This document shows positions 44,101 to 53,837 of a stretch of 64,000 bases of DNA, in pieces. The DNA comes from an uncultured Pseudohongiella sp. Lineage in GTDB: Bacteria; Pseudomonadota; Gammaproteobacteria; Pseudomonadales; Pseudohongiellaceae. The notes beneath the pieces are model-generated. The model had not been told where the DNA came from. It ran no database searches and worked only from the letters and a program-made list of their open reading frames with translations. Both the position numbers and the translations under genes were made by a program. The stretch covers positions 2,026,577 through 2,090,576 of the forward strand of contig OX638323.1 of assembly GCA_951812715.1 (NCBI GenBank). Direction: 5' to 3'. Every line of letters begins with the position of its first letter. Within the stretch, counting starts at the first letter, position 1.

Positions 44101-45167
44101 GCGCGCTGCTGATAACCGGGGCCGCGGGCTTCATTGGCGCCAACTTCGCTCACTACTGGCGGCGCGAACACCCCGATGACCTGATCGTCGCGCTCGATGC
44201 GCTGACCTACGCCGGCAATCGTCAAAATCTCACCGACCTGGAAGACGCGACGAATTTCCACTTCGTGCAGGGCAACATTTGCGATCAGGCTCTCACTGAG
44301 CAACTGCTGCGCGGCCATGGCATCGACGCCATCGTCCATTTCGCCGCGGAAAGTCATGTCGACCGCTCGATTACCGGTCCGGACGCCTTTATCGAAACCA
44401 ATATCACGGGCACCCACAGCCTGCTCAAGGCCGCCGCCGCGGTCTGGCTCGACAAGAGTAGTCCGCACTCCGACCGCCTGTTCCAGCATATCTCCACCGA
44501 CGAAGTCTACGGTTCACTCGGCCCTGAAGATCCGCCGTTTACAGAGGACACCCACTACGCGCCCAATTCTCCCTATGCCGCCAGCAAGGCCGCCGCTGAC
44601 CATCTCGTGCGCGCCTACCATCAAACCTTCGGCTTACCGGTGGTCACCAGCAATTGCTCCAACAACTACGGCCCCTATCAGTTCCCGGAAAAGCTGATTC
44701 CCCTGTTCCTTACCAATATTCTTGCCGGCAAACCCCTGCCGGTATATGGCGATGGGCGCCAGATTCGCGACTGGCTCTACGTCGAGGATCACTGCCGCGC
44801 CATCGAATTGTGCATGCGCAAGGGCAGCCGTGGCGAAACCTACAACGTCGGCGGCAACAACGAATGCGCCAACATCGACCTGATCAACCAGCTTTGCGCC
44901 AGCGTCGACCAGCGCTTCGCCGGGGACGCGACCCTGGCCAGCCGCTACCCGCACGCCCCACCAGCCAAAGGCGCTGCATCCAGCACCTTGATTAGCTTCG
45001 TCGCTGACCGCCCGGGCCACGACACCCGCTACGCCATCAACGCAGGCAAGATCGCCACCAAACTCGGCTATCGCCCCCAGCATGACTTTGCCACTGGCCT
45101 CGCCAGCACCATCGACTGGTACCTGGCGAACGAGAATTGGTGGGCCGGATTGAAAGATCGCAAATAG
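44097..45167 (+). CDS. rmlB: dTDP-glucose 4,6-dehydratase RmlB
   Basis: 356-aa dehydratase, second step of dTDP-rhamnose synthesis. NAD site TGAAGFIGANF, LDALTYAGN, HISTDEVYG and catalytic YAASK are all present. Full length. The ATG overlaps the rmlD stop, and it is the last of the Rml genes. The motif FTEDTHYAPNSPY contains GGACACCCACT at DNA level, but TE-x-T-x-Y is native to the family, so I do not treat it as a repeat insertion. Confidence 0.96.
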   Translation: MSALLITGAAGFIGANFAHYWRREHPDDLIVALDALTYAGNRQNLTDLEDATNFHFVQGNICDQALTEQLLRGHGIDAIVHFAAESHVDRSITGPDAFIETNITGTHSLLKAAAAVWLDKSSPHSDRLFQHISTDEVYGSLGPEDPPFTEDTHYAPNSPYAASKAAADHLVRAYHQTFGLPVVTSNCSNNYGPYQFPEKLIPLFLTNILAGKPLPVYGDGRQIRDWLYVEDHCRAIELCMRKGSRGETYNVGGNNECANIDLINQLCASVDQRFAGDATLASRYPHAPPAKGAASSTLISFVADRPGHDTRYAINAGKIATKLGYRPQHDFATGLASTIDWYLANENWWAGLKDRK

Positions 45168-45187
45168 CGTCAGGCCGCATTTGCGTG

Positions 45188-45193
45188 TATAAT
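45188..45193 (+). promoter_or_regulatory. Possible -10 element before the cytochrome c5 pair
   Basis: Perfect TATAAT 21 bp after the rmlB stop and 86 bp before the first cytochrome gene. No good -35 at 17 bp is visible, so support is weak. Confidence 0.35.
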
Positions 45194-45279
45194 CCGCGCC
45201 GGTTTTGGACGGTGCGCCGCGCTGTGGTAACCGCCAGATATTCCGCAAGAAAAGTGTCATTACCTATAGGAGTAGTTCG

Positions 45280-45828
45280 TTGAAACCTGTCAGCGATAAC
45301 GCATCTTTCTTCTCTTCAGCTTCGATTCCGGCACTGCTGTTTACTGCCGGCGTATTGCTGTTTCCCGGTCAAATCTCCCTGGCGGATCAATCCGCCGAGG
45401 TAAATCTCGCCCCCATCGCCAAGGTATGCCTTGCCGGCGAAGACTGCGTCGGCGCCAGGGTTAGCGAAGCCACTACCGAAGTGATCGCGACCACGGCGGC
45501 TGCCGTAGGCGAGGCCGCGCCCGCCGCTGAAGAAGCCGCGCCGGCGCCGGAGGCCGAGCCTGTGCTTCTTGCCCAGGCCGATGACGACTTCGACCTCCAG
45601 GCCACTTATCAAATTTTCTGTTTCGCCTGCCATTCCACCGGCCTGTCTGGCGCGCCTCTTCCCGGCGACGCCGAAGCCTGGGCTCCGCGCATGGAAAAGG
45701 GCCGGGAAGAGATAATCGCGATCATGAATCGGGGTCTGAACGCCATGCCTCCCAAAGGCCTGTGTATGACTTGCACCGATGATCAGTTGTGGGAATTGTC
45801 GCAGTACATGGTGAACCTGGAGCAATAA
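45280..45828 (+). CDS. Cytochrome c5-like protein with long linker
   Basis: 182-aa periplasmic c-type cytochrome. It has a signal or anchor segment (ASIPALLFTAGVLLFPG), an Ala/Glu/Pro-rich linker, and then one heme domain with CFACH, a methionine ligand in MPPKG and the extra Cys pair CMTC characteristic of cytochrome c5. The TTG start at 45280 is chosen because TAGGAG precedes it by 7 nt; no ATG is suitable. It is followed 36 bp later by a second c5, so the two probably form an electron-carrier pair, perhaps feeding an oxidase. Confidence 0.87.
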   Translation: MKPVSDNASFFSSASIPALLFTAGVLLFPGQISLADQSAEVNLAPIAKVCLAGEDCVGARVSEATTEVIATTAAAVGEAAPAAEEAAPAPEAEPVLLAQADDDFDLQATYQIFCFACHSTGLSGAPLPGDAEAWAPRMEKGREEIIAIMNRGLNAMPPKGLCMTCTDDQLWELSQYMVNLEQ

Positions 45829-45864
45829 ACTTGGATTGCCGGTTCAGGAATTCGAGCGACTGAA

Positions 45865-46221
45865 ATGAAGAACCTTTGGATTCTCGCCTTGACGGCATTG
45901 CTCGCGATCCCGCTCGCCACCGCCACCGGTAGCGCCGATAGCGGAGGCGAGCAACTCGCCCAGCTTAGCGAAGGATTCGATCCCGAGGCGCGCTATATGG
46001 CCGCCTGCTTCGCCTGTCATAGCACCGGCGCCGCCGGTGCGCCCCGAGTGAGCCCAGGAAATGCCCAGGAATGGGAGCCCCGTCTGGAGAAAGGCATTGA
46101 CGCAATTGTCGAAAATACCGTCAACGGCATGGGCACCATGCCGCCCAAGGGTCTCTGCTTCGATTGCACTCCGGAAGACTTGCGCGTGATCGTCGAGTAC
46201 ATGATCGAGTCCAGCCGCTAG
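45865..46221 (+). CDS. Cytochrome c5-like protein, short
   Basis: 118-aa periplasmic cytochrome with signal peptide (MKNLWILALTALLAIPLATA), heme site CFACH, Met ligand in MPPKG and the cytochrome c5 Cys pair CFDC. It is similar in its heme domain to the preceding gene but lacks the long linker, so the pair likely arose by duplication. Both keep GAP/GAPL after the heme site and a YM near the end. It acts as a soluble electron carrier. Confidence 0.9.
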   Translation: MKNLWILALTALLAIPLATATGSADSGGEQLAQLSEGFDPEARYMAACFACHSTGAAGAPRVSPGNAQEWEPRLEKGIDAIVENTVNGMGTMPPKGLCFDCTPEDLRVIVEYMIESSR

Positions 46222-46348
46222 CGCAGCGCAGAATTGTCAGAGAATTCGCGCGGCACATGAATGCGCCGCCGAATTTCACCGACAATTTGGCCTTTTCCAC
46301 AAAACCAGCCTATGACTATGGCTTCGATACAGCCGGATCGACGCAGTC

Positions 46349-47872
46349 ATGGCCATTGCGACAGTTCATTCCCGAGCCCTGTTGGGGGTCGAGGCCCTTT
46401 CCGTCACCGTTGAGACCCATATCTCCAGCGGCTTGCCGGGCTTTGCCATTGTCGGCATGCCGGAAACCGCCGTGCGCGAAAGCAAGGACCGGGTTCGCAG
46501 CGCTATCCTCAACTCCGGGCTGGAATTTCCGGCCAAGCGGATCACCGTAAACCTGGCGCCGGCAGACCTGCCCAAGATCGGCGGGCGCTACGACTTCGCC
46601 ATTGCCATGGGAATTCTCGCCGCTTCCGGGCAAGTGGACGGGCGCAAGCTGGCGGGTGTTGAACTACTCGGTGAACTCGCGCTCGATGGCGGCTTGCGCA
46701 AGGTGTTCGGACTGATTCCATCGATCCGCGCCGCGGCCCGGGAACAGCGCATGATCGTACTGCCTGCCGCCAACAGCGACGAAATGAACCTGGTTGGCTA
46801 TGACGGATCGCTCATGGCGGGCAGTCTGGTCGAATACGTCACCCATTTGATGCAGGAAAGCGAACTGGCCGGACCTGATCCGAAACAGTCATCGCCCGCC
46901 TGTGGCTGTCATCGCGGGCTTGACCGGATCCGGGGCCAGAAGGCGGCGAAACGCGCCTTGCTGATTGCCGCGGCGGGCGGTCACAATCTGCTTATGATCG
47001 GTCCGCCGGGCAGTGGCAAGACCTTGCTCGCCAACTCCCTCGCGCGCCTGTTGCCGCCGCTTGACCCGGAAGAGGCGATGGAAGTCGCGGCCATCCGCTC
47101 GGTCAGCAACGTGCGCGGCCATTGCCGATCCTGGTACTGCCGTCCCATGCGCTCCCCGCATCACAGCGCTACCAGCCCGGCGCTCGTTGGCGGCGGCAGC
47201 AAGGCCCAGCCGGGAGAGGTTAGCCTGGCGCACCGCGGTCTGCTGTTTCTGGACGAGTTGACCGAGTTCAAGCCAAGCACGCTGGAAGCATTGCGCGAGC
47301 CGCTGGAATCGGGCGAAATCACGATCAGCCGCGCCAATTACCGGCTAAGTTTCCCGGCCCGCTTTCAACTGGTCGCGGCCATGAATCCCTGCCCTTGCGG
47401 ATACGCCAGCGACACCCGCAATGAATGTCGTTGCAGCCAGGATCGCATTGACCGTTATCTGGGCCGGGTTTCCGGACCCCTGCTCGATCGGCTCGACATC
47501 ATCATCGAGGTGCCGGCGCTTTCCCACGCCGAATTGCTCGCGGCGCCGGATGACGCCGATCTTTCATCGCCGGAGAAGTTGCGAGACCGGGTCAGCGGCT
47601 GCCGCGAATCGCAGCAAGACCGGTCGGGCGCTCTCAACAGTGAATTGCGGGGAGAAGAACTGGAGCGAGTGTCCCGGCTGAGCCCCAGACAGAAACGATG
47701 GCTGGCGGACACGATGGAACAGCTTTCATTGTCGGCCCGCGCCGCGCATCGGGTGCTGCGCGTGGCGCGCACGATTGCCGACATTGAGGGCAGCGCGGAA
47801 ATCCTGGAGCAGCATTTGCTCGAAGCCGTCAGCTATCGGCGTTGCCGCTTGTTGCGTTCACTGCTCCGCTAA
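46349..47872 (+). CDS. comM: ComM/YifB-family AAA+ helicase (Mg-chelatase-like)
   Basis: 507-aa hexameric AAA+ protein. In Vibrio cholerae ComM drives branch migration during natural transformation. It has an N-terminal Lon-like fold domain (SSGLPGFAIVGMPETAV), Walker A GPPGSGKT, Walker B LLFLDEL, a zinc-type Cys set (PCPCG and CRCSQ) and the C-terminal Mg-chelatase domain. It lies next to ubiK, facing it, as in many gammaproteobacteria. Its presence hints at natural competence, though no other competence genes are in view. Confidence 0.93.
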   Translation: MAIATVHSRALLGVEALSVTVETHISSGLPGFAIVGMPETAVRESKDRVRSAILNSGLEFPAKRITVNLAPADLPKIGGRYDFAIAMGILAASGQVDGRKLAGVELLGELALDGGLRKVFGLIPSIRAAAREQRMIVLPAANSDEMNLVGYDGSLMAGSLVEYVTHLMQESELAGPDPKQSSPACGCHRGLDRIRGQKAAKRALLIAAAGGHNLLMIGPPGSGKTLLANSLARLLPPLDPEEAMEVAAIRSVSNVRGHCRSWYCRPMRSPHHSATSPALVGGGSKAQPGEVSLAHRGLLFLDELTEFKPSTLEALREPLESGEITISRANYRLSFPARFQLVAAMNPCPCGYASDTRNECRCSQDRIDRYLGRVSGPLLDRLDIIIEVPALSHAELLAAPDDADLSSPEKLRDRVSGCRESQQDRSGALNSELRGEELERVSRLSPRQKRWLADTMEQLSLSARAAHRVLRVARTIADIEGSAEILEQHLLEAVSYRRCRLLRSLLR

Positions 47873-47923
47873 CGCCCGCTCATGGTTTTGCAGGCTGTCG
47901 CCCACCACCCTGCCGAGAACCAT

Positions 47924-48193
47924 TCACTGTTTTGCCGACGGCTCATCCGCTTGCGCAATGCGCTGTTCAAGCGCGGCGACGGTCTCTTCGAGCGCGCGGA
48001 TGCGTTCTTCGGCGCGTTCGAGCGCGCGCGCCTGGGCATCGAATTCTTCGCGGTTGATCGCGGATAACTCAGCTACGCCATCACGCAATTGCTGCTCGAT
48101 CTTGCCGCGCAAATCACCCGCCGCCGCGCCGCCGGATTGCAGCAGCCCAGTCAAACGCCCGCTGATCTCCCCAAACAAATCCCGATCCCCCAT
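47924..48193 (-). CDS. ubiK: Ubiquinone biosynthesis accessory factor UbiK (YqiC/BMFP)
   Basis: 89-aa protein with the BMFP fold: an N-terminal amphipathic region (MGDRDLFGEISGRLTGLL) and a C-terminal coiled coil (ARALERAEERIRALEETVAALEQR). UbiK helps the late aerobic ubiquinone-synthesis complex. The frame continues upstream to 48340, but that extension is encoded by the TGGGACACCCA repeat and neighbours, so ATG 48193 is the real start. Upstream of it the conserved ubiK-glnK spacer is replaced by the repeat array. Confidence 0.87.
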   Translation of the reverse strand: MGDRDLFGEISGRLTGLLQSGGAAAGDLRGKIEQQLRDGVAELSAINREEFDAQARALERAEERIRALEETVAALEQRIAQADEPSAKQ

Positions 48194-48213
48194 CGCGAAA
48201 TTCTCAAAATAAT

Positions 48214-48852
48214 GAAGGGACACCCATTCTAGCATCCAGCCATGAAGCAGACATTCGCATCGAACGCGCGCCATGGAAACCGATGAAAGCCGATTAACGA
48301 TGAATCTATGAATGGGGGCGATGAACGATGAATGGGACACCCACCTCGACGGATGAATGGGACACCCACCTTACGATGCATGGGACACCCACCTCAGATA
48401 GATGGGACACCCACGTCAGGAACCACGTCAGGAACATACATAGGACACGCGCTCCTACACACATACATGGGACACGCACTGCTGTCACGCGATGGATGGG
48501 ACTCCGACGATAAAGGGCGATGGATGGGACGCGATGAATGGGACACCCACCTCGACGGATGAATGGGACACCCACCTTACGATGCATGGGACACCCACCT
48601 CCGATGCATGGCATACGATGCATGGGATACCCACCTCCGATGCATGGGACACCCACCTCAGATAGATGGGACACCCACGTCAGGAACCACGTCAGGAACA
48701 TACATGGGACACGCGCTCCTACACCCATACATGGGACACGCACTCCTGTCGCGGGACATGCATGGGACACGCGCTCCCATACATGGGACACGCACTGCTG
48801 TCGCGCGATGGATGGGACTCCGACGATGAAGGGCGATGGATGGGACACCCAC
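48214..48852 (+). repeat. Mosaic TGGGACACCCACC array with ~206-bp duplication
   Basis: Exact TGGGACACCCACC cores start at 48333, 48358, 48381, 48539, 48564, 48587 and 48645. Exact 12-mers start at 48403, 48667 and 48841, a GATACCC variant is at 48623, and about eight TGGGACACGC or TAGGACACGC variants occur. A decayed copy is at 48217. The block from 48333 recurs from 48539 (206 bp later). The second copy has extra internal units, so matching points shift by 264 then 318 bp. Units are often preceded by GATGCA or GATGAA. It is non-coding: frames read MGHPP/WDTH peptides only. Confidence 0.93.
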
Positions 48853-48869
48853 TTCAGCATGGAAAAATC

Positions 48870-48915
48870 TGCATTGTTCTGGTGCATGACGCGAAAAATG
48901 CACCGTTACAATGCT
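48870..48915 (+). promoter_or_regulatory. Two NtrC-like enhancer sites
   Basis: TGCATT-GTTCT-GGTGCA (48870-48886) fits the NtrC pattern TGCAYY-N5-RRTGCA. A weaker TGCACC-GTTAC-AATGCT follows at 48899-48915, with centres 29 bp apart. They lie about 100-145 bp upstream of the sigma-54 promoter, the usual enhancer position, directly after the repeat array. Confidence 0.6.
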
Positions 48916-48986
48916 CCGCGGCCGGTTCCTGTCGTTGGCCTCTTATCGGCTCTGGCGATCGGAAATTCGATAAACCGTTGAAATAA

Positions 48987-49421
<435 letters not shown>

Positions 49422-49449
49422 GCGGATTTCGTATTAGAGGAAAAGACAC

Positions 49450-50721
49450 GTGGAAAACCAGATTTTTGAATTGCAGTATGCATTGGATACCTTCTACTTC
49501 CTGATCTGCGGCGCCCTGGTGATGTGGATGGCCGCTGGCTTCGCCATGCTCGAAGCCGGACTCGTCCGCTCCAAGAACACTACCGAGATTCTGACCAAGA
49601 ATGTCGCCCTGTTCGCGGTGGCCTGCACCATGTATCTCATCTGCGGCTACCAGATTATGTACGGCGGCGGTTATTTCCTGTCCGGCATAACTACCGTTGC
49701 GCAGATGGCGGACGACGCGGCCATTGCCGGCGTACTGGCGGAGTCGGCTGAAGTGGGATTCGATGGCGACGCGGTCTATTCCAACGCCAGCGACTTCTTC
49801 TTCCAGGTGGTGTTCGTCGCCACGGCGATGTCCATCGTTTCCGGCGCCGTTGCCGAACGCATGAAGTTGTGGGCCTTCCTGGCTTTCGCGGTGGTCATGA
49901 CCGGCATCATTTATCCCTTCGAGGGAAGCTGGACCTGGGGCGAAAATTCCGTGTTCGGTCTATACAGCTTGGACTATAGCGACTATGCCGGCTCCGGCAT
50001 CGTGCATCTGGCCGGCGCCACCGCGGCCCTGGCCGGGGTCATCCTGCTCGGGCCGCGCAAGGGCAAATACGGACCCTCCGGCGAGACGCGCGCGATTCCC
50101 GGCGCGAATCTGCCATTGGCCACTCTTGGCACCTTCATTCTCTGGATGGGTTGGTTCGGCTTCAATGGCGGCTCCACCTTGAAACTCGGCGGCATCGGCG
50201 TCGCGAACGAGGTCGCGAACGTGTTTCTGAACACTAATGCCGCCGCCGCCGGCGGACTGATCGCGGCGCTGATCATGGCAAGGCTCTGGTTCGGCAAGGC
50301 CGACCTGACCATGGCGCTCAACGGCGCTCTCGCCGGGCTCGTCGCAATCACCGCAGAGCCCGCCGATCCGACGCCGCTGCTTGCCACGATCATCGGCGCC
50401 ATCGGCGGCGTCATCGTCGTCGCGAGCATCGTCACACTCGACAAATTGAGGATCGACGACCCGGTCGGCGCCATCTCGGTGCATGGCACAGTCGGCATCT
50501 TCGGCATCTTCGCCGTGTTGCTGTCCGACCCCGACGCCAATTTCATGGGCCAGTTAATCGGAATGCTGACGATCATGGGCTGGGTATTTGCCGTCAGCTT
50601 CGTCGTCTGGTTCGCGCTCAAGGCGGCCATGGGTATCCGGGTATCCGACGAGGAAGAAGAAGAAGGTGTCGACTTCGCCGAATGTGGCATGGAAGCTTAC
50701 CCGGAGTTTGTTACCCAGTAA
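49450..50721 (+). CDS. amtB: Ammonium transporter AmtB
   Basis: 423-aa trimeric inner-membrane ammonium channel with 11 helices. The twin pore histidines are visible in SGIVHLAGATAAL and ISVHGTVGIFG, and the GFAMLEAGLVRSKN start is typical. It uses a GTG start at 49450 with GAGGAAAAG upstream. The C-terminal tail is acidic (EEEEEG), slightly unlike the classic GlnK-contact tail. It is followed by a strong terminator. Confidence 0.95.
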   Translation: MENQIFELQYALDTFYFLICGALVMWMAAGFAMLEAGLVRSKNTTEILTKNVALFAVACTMYLICGYQIMYGGGYFLSGITTVAQMADDAAIAGVLAESAEVGFDGDAVYSNASDFFFQVVFVATAMSIVSGAVAERMKLWAFLAFAVVMTGIIYPFEGSWTWGENSVFGLYSLDYSDYAGSGIVHLAGATAALAGVILLGPRKGKYGPSGETRAIPGANLPLATLGTFILWMGWFGFNGGSTLKLGGIGVANEVANVFLNTNAAAAGGLIAALIMARLWFGKADLTMALNGALAGLVAITAEPADPTPLLATIIGAIGGVIVVASIVTLDKLRIDDPVGAISVHGTVGIFGIFAVLLSDPDANFMGQLIGMLTIMGWVFAVSFVVWFALKAAMGIRVSDEEEEEGVDFAECGMEAYPEFVTQ

Positions 50722-50745
50722 CTATCGATTACCACAGCTCTCCCT

Positions 50746-50781
50746 AAGCGGCGTCTCTGGCAACGGAGCGCCGCTTTTTTT
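50746..50781 (+). terminator. Rho-independent terminator between amtB and rsmE
   Basis: Stem AAGCGGCG-T-CTC / GAG-CGCCGCTT with seven T after it. It lies at the convergent end of amtB and rsmE. The T-run is on the plus strand, so it mainly serves amtB. Confidence 0.85.
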
Positions 50782-51514
50782 ACGTCATATCGCCCCAGCG
50801 GTGCTGAAGGATCGCGAGCACCGCCAGCGGGGCCGTTTCGGTACGCAGGATACGCGGGCCGAGCGCAATGACGGCATAGCCGCAGCGAGCGGCGAGTTTC
50901 AGTTCGGGCTCGGCGAAGCCGCCTTCGGGGCCGGTGATGATTTGCAGACGATCGGCCGCCGGCGCTTGCGGCAGGCTGTCGCCGCCGGCCGGGTCGAACA
51001 GCAGGCGCTCGCGGTCCGGCACGGCCGGATTTTGCAGGACCTGGTCCAGCGCCACCGGTTCGCTGAAAGCCGGAATTCGAAAGCCGCCAGATTGTTCCAC
51101 CGCGCTGACGGCGATCCGACGCCAGTGTCGCAGGCGATTCGCGGAGCGGTCGCGGGACAGTTTTACTTCGCCACGGGCGCTGAAAAAAGGTGTGATACGG
51201 CTGACGCCGAGTTCGGTGGATTTCTGGATCGCCCAGGACATGCGGTCGCCTCGGGAAAGTCCCAGGCAAAGTTCAATCTCCAGCTTTGGCGCCTCGGGCC
51301 GGCGCAGCAGCCTGCCGACGCGCAACTCGGCCTGCTTCTTTGCCAGCATCTCGATACAGGCGACGAATTCTCCGTCGTCGGCGTTGAACACGCGCACGCA
51401 TTGCCCTTGCCGCAGGCGCAGCACATTGCTCAGATAGTGGGCGGCATCGCCGTCGAGGCGCAGCGCGGCGTCCTCTCGAAGAGAAGTTTCACAATGCAAT
51501 CGGGTATGGCGCAT
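50780..51514 (-). CDS. rsmE: 16S rRNA m3U1498 methyltransferase RsmE
   Basis: 244-aa SPOUT methyltransferase that methylates U1498 of 16S rRNA using SAM. The PUA-like N-terminus (about 1-70) is followed by a knot domain with IQKSTELGVSRI, the cofactor motif ITGPEGGF and LGPRILRTETAPLAVLA. The frame is open 43 codons upstream, but ATG 51514 starts the family-typical MRHTRLHC. It sits 17 bp after metF at the end of a SAM-recycling operon, fitting its SAM use. Confidence 0.93.
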   Translation of the reverse strand: MRHTRLHCETSLREDAALRLDGDAAHYLSNVLRLRQGQCVRVFNADDGEFVACIEMLAKKQAELRVGRLLRRPEAPKLEIELCLGLSRGDRMSWAIQKSTELGVSRITPFFSARGEVKLSRDRSANRLRHWRRIAVSAVEQSGGFRIPAFSEPVALDQVLQNPAVPDRERLLFDPAGGDSLPQAPAADRLQIITGPEGGFAEPELKLAARCGYAVIALGPRILRTETAPLAVLAILQHRWGDMT

Positions 51515-51531
51515 GACCGCGGCCAGGCGGA

Positions 51532-52380
51532 TCAGCGGCGGCCGGAAAGACCGATGCTTTCCCAGATCCTGCGCACTGGTCCCGACAGATTCAGGGAATA
51601 AAAATGCAGGCCGGGAGCGCCGCCCCTGAGCAGGCGGTCGCAAAGCTCGCTGACAACTTCATCCCCGTACTTGCGCAGGCCCGCCTGGTCATCGCCGAAT
51701 CCAGCGAGACGGCGCGACAGCCACTCCGGAATCTTGGCGCCGCATTTGGCCGAAAAGGCGCTCAATTTGTCGAAACTGATAATCGGCATGATGCCCGGCA
51801 CGATAGGCACATCGGCTCCGGCTTGCCGGCAGGAATCGACGAAGCGGAAATAAGAATCCGCATCGAAGAAGTATTGGGTAATGGCAGAATTGGCGCCGGC
51901 GTCGATTTTCTGCCGGAAATATTCGATTTCAAGAGCGTAATTGGCGGTCCGCGGATGAATATCCGGATAGCAGGCCACTTTGATATGGAAATAATCGCCC
52001 GATCGCCGGCGCACGAATTCGACCAGATCGCGCGCGTAGAAACCCGTGTCCGTTGGCTTTTGGCCCGAGGGGGTGTCGCCGCGCAAGACCACCAGGCGGC
52101 GGATGCCGGCGTCGCGATAGATGTTCAGCAAGTCGTCGGCGACATCGAGGTCCTGTCGGGAACTCGACAAATGCGGGGCGACTTTCGAGCCTGTCGCGCT
52201 ATAGTCGAGCACGATGTTTTTCGTGCCTTCCTTGGTCGAACCGCCAGCGCCATAGGTTACGGAAAAGAAATCCACGCCGAGCGCGGTCAGTTCTTCATGC
52301 ACCTTGTCGAGCTTGCCGCGGCCAGTTTCGGTCCGGGGCGGAAAGAACTCGACACTGAACTGTGGCGCCGTGGCTGCCAT
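51532..52380 (-). CDS. metF: Methylenetetrahydrofolate reductase MetF
   Basis: 282-aa flavoenzyme that makes 5-methyl-THF for methionine synthesis. Conserved SVEFFPPRT (active Glu), VTYGAGGST, LRGD and ITQYFFDADSYFRF are present. The start at 52380 is set by the family N-terminus; the upstream 23 codons of open frame have no homology signal. It is 22 bp downstream of ahcY in the SahR-headed operon. Confidence 0.94.
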   Translation of the reverse strand: MAATAPQFSVEFFPPRTETGRGKLDKVHEELTALGVDFFSVTYGAGGSTKEGTKNIVLDYSATGSKVAPHLSSSRQDLDVADDLLNIYRDAGIRRLVVLRGDTPSGQKPTDTGFYARDLVEFVRRRSGDYFHIKVACYPDIHPRTANYALEIEYFRQKIDAGANSAITQYFFDADSYFRFVDSCRQAGADVPIVPGIMPIISFDKLSAFSAKCGAKIPEWLSRRLAGFGDDQAGLRKYGDEVVSELCDRLLRGGAPGLHFYSLNLSGPVRRIWESIGLSGRR

Positions 52381-52402
52381 GAAATTTGCCTTTGGCGCCT
52401 GC

Positions 52403-53803
52403 CTAGTAGCGATAGCTTTCGGGCTTGAACGGGCCGTCCGCCAACACACCGATGTATTCGGCCTGATCCGGGGTCAGCCGGGTCATCACGCCGCCGAATC
52501 CTTCGACCATTAGCGCCGCCACCTCTTCGTCGAGTTTCTTCGGCAATACGGTCAAGGTGATCTCGCGCGAATCTGTCGGCTGCGCGGCGAACCTTTGTTC
52601 GAACAGGTGAATCTGCGCGAGCACCTGATTGGCGAAGGAACCGTCCATGACCCGGGAAGGATGACCGGTGGCATTGCCGAGATTGATCAGCCGTCCCTCC
52701 GAAAGCAGTAACAGATAGTCGTCGGCGTGCTTGTCGCCGCGGCGAAAAATGCGATGCACCTGGGGTTTGACTTCCTGCCATTGCCAGTGATCGCGCATGA
52801 ACGCGGTGTCGATCTCGTTGTCGAAGTGGCCGATATTGCAGACCACCGCGCCGGCCTTGAGCTCTTGCAGCATGAAACGGTCGCAGACATTGATATTGCC
52901 GGTAGCGGTGACGATCAGATCGATGCTGCCGAGCAGTTCTCCGTCGATCGCCTCGGGCCGGCCGGTGTTTTCGCCGTTGCGGTAGGGCGAAACCACCTGG
53001 AAGCCATCCATGCAGGCCTGCATGGCGCAGATCGGATCGGCCTCGGCGATTTTCACGATCATGCCTTCCTGGCGCAGGCTCTGGGCCGAACCCTTGCCAA
53101 CGTCGCCATAGCCGATGATCAAGGCATGACGGCCGGCGAGCAACATGTCGGTGCCCCGCTTGATGCCGTCGTTCAGGCTGTGGCGGCAGCCGTACTTGTT
53201 GTCGTTCTTGGACTTGGTTACCGAATCGTTGACATTGATCGCGGGCACTTTGAGCAGTCCCCCCTCCAGCATCTCTTGCAGCCGGTGTACGCCGGTAGTG
53301 GTTTCCTCGGTGATGCCGTGGACGCAGTCCAGCACCGTGGGATACTTTTCGTGCAACATGGCGGTCAGGTCGCCGCCATCATCGAGCACCATGTTGGCGC
53401 CCCAGGGTTCGCCGTCCTTGAGAATCGTCTGTTCGATACACCAGCAACCTTCTTCCTCGGTCTGGCCCTTCCACGCATAGACCGCGACGCCTTCGGCGGC
53501 CATGCAGGCCGCGGCGTGATCCTGGGTGGAAAAGATGTTGCACGAGGACCAGCGCACTTCGGCGCCGAGCGCCAGCAAGGTTTCGATCAGCACCGCGGTC
53601 TGCACGGTCATGTGCAGGCAGCCGAGAATCTTCGCGCCTTGCAACGGCTTGTCGGCGGCGTAGCGCCGGCGCAGAGCCATCAGCGCGGGCATTTCGGTTT
53701 CGGCGAGACTGATTTCCCGCCGGCCGAAATCGGCCAGGGAAATGTCAGCTACCTTGAAGTCCCGGCGCAGGCTTTCCCGCCGCTTGACCATGAGATTGCT
53801 CAT
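52403..53803 (-). CDS. ahcY: Adenosylhomocysteinase AhcY (SAH hydrolase)
   Basis: 466-aa NAD-dependent enzyme that splits S-adenosylhomocysteine into adenosine and homocysteine. It has the substrate region [25 protein letters not shown], the NAD motif GYGDVGKG and the C-terminal KPESYRY. ATG 53803 has a strong GGAGAGGAG upstream, so the longer frame to 53944 is rejected. It lies between metK and metF. Confidence 0.96.
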   Translation of the reverse strand: MSNLMVKRRESLRRDFKVADISLADFGRREISLAETEMPALMALRRRYAADKPLQGAKILGCLHMTVQTAVLIETLLALGAEVRWSSCNIFSTQDHAAACMAAEGVAVYAWKGQTEEEGCWCIEQTILKDGEPWGANMVLDDGGDLTAMLHEKYPTVLDCVHGITEETTTGVHRLQEMLEGGLLKVPAINVNDSVTKSKNDNKYGCRHSLNDGIKRGTDMLLAGRHALIIGYGDVGKGSAQSLRQEGMIVKIAEADPICAMQACMDGFQVVSPYRNGENTGRPEAIDGELLGSIDLIVTATGNINVCDRFMLQELKAGAVVCNIGHFDNEIDTAFMRDHWQWQEVKPQVHRIFRRGDKHADDYLLLLSEGRLINLGNATGHPSRVMDGSFANQVLAQIHLFEQRFAAQPTDSREITLTVLPKKLDEEVAALMVEGFGGVMTRLTPDQAEYIGVLADGPFKPESYRY

Positions 53804-53837
53804 TGATTCTGCTCCTCTCCCCTCTACTTTATTGGCT

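Noticed and set aside
44546..44560. Repeat insertion in rmlB (GAGGACACCCACTAC)
   Set aside because: The encoded TEDTHY segment sits at a native, conserved RmlB motif with no extra residues, so the match is probably chance.
48328..48981. Small proteins rich in MGHPP/WDTH encoded in the repeat array
   Set aside because: Open frames arise because the repeat has no stop codon in any frame; no ribosome sites, and the peptides are just the repeat translated.
53804..53837. SAH riboswitch before ahcY
   Set aside because: Only 34 bp separate metK and ahcY, too short for the aptamer; control by the SahR-type protein is more likely.
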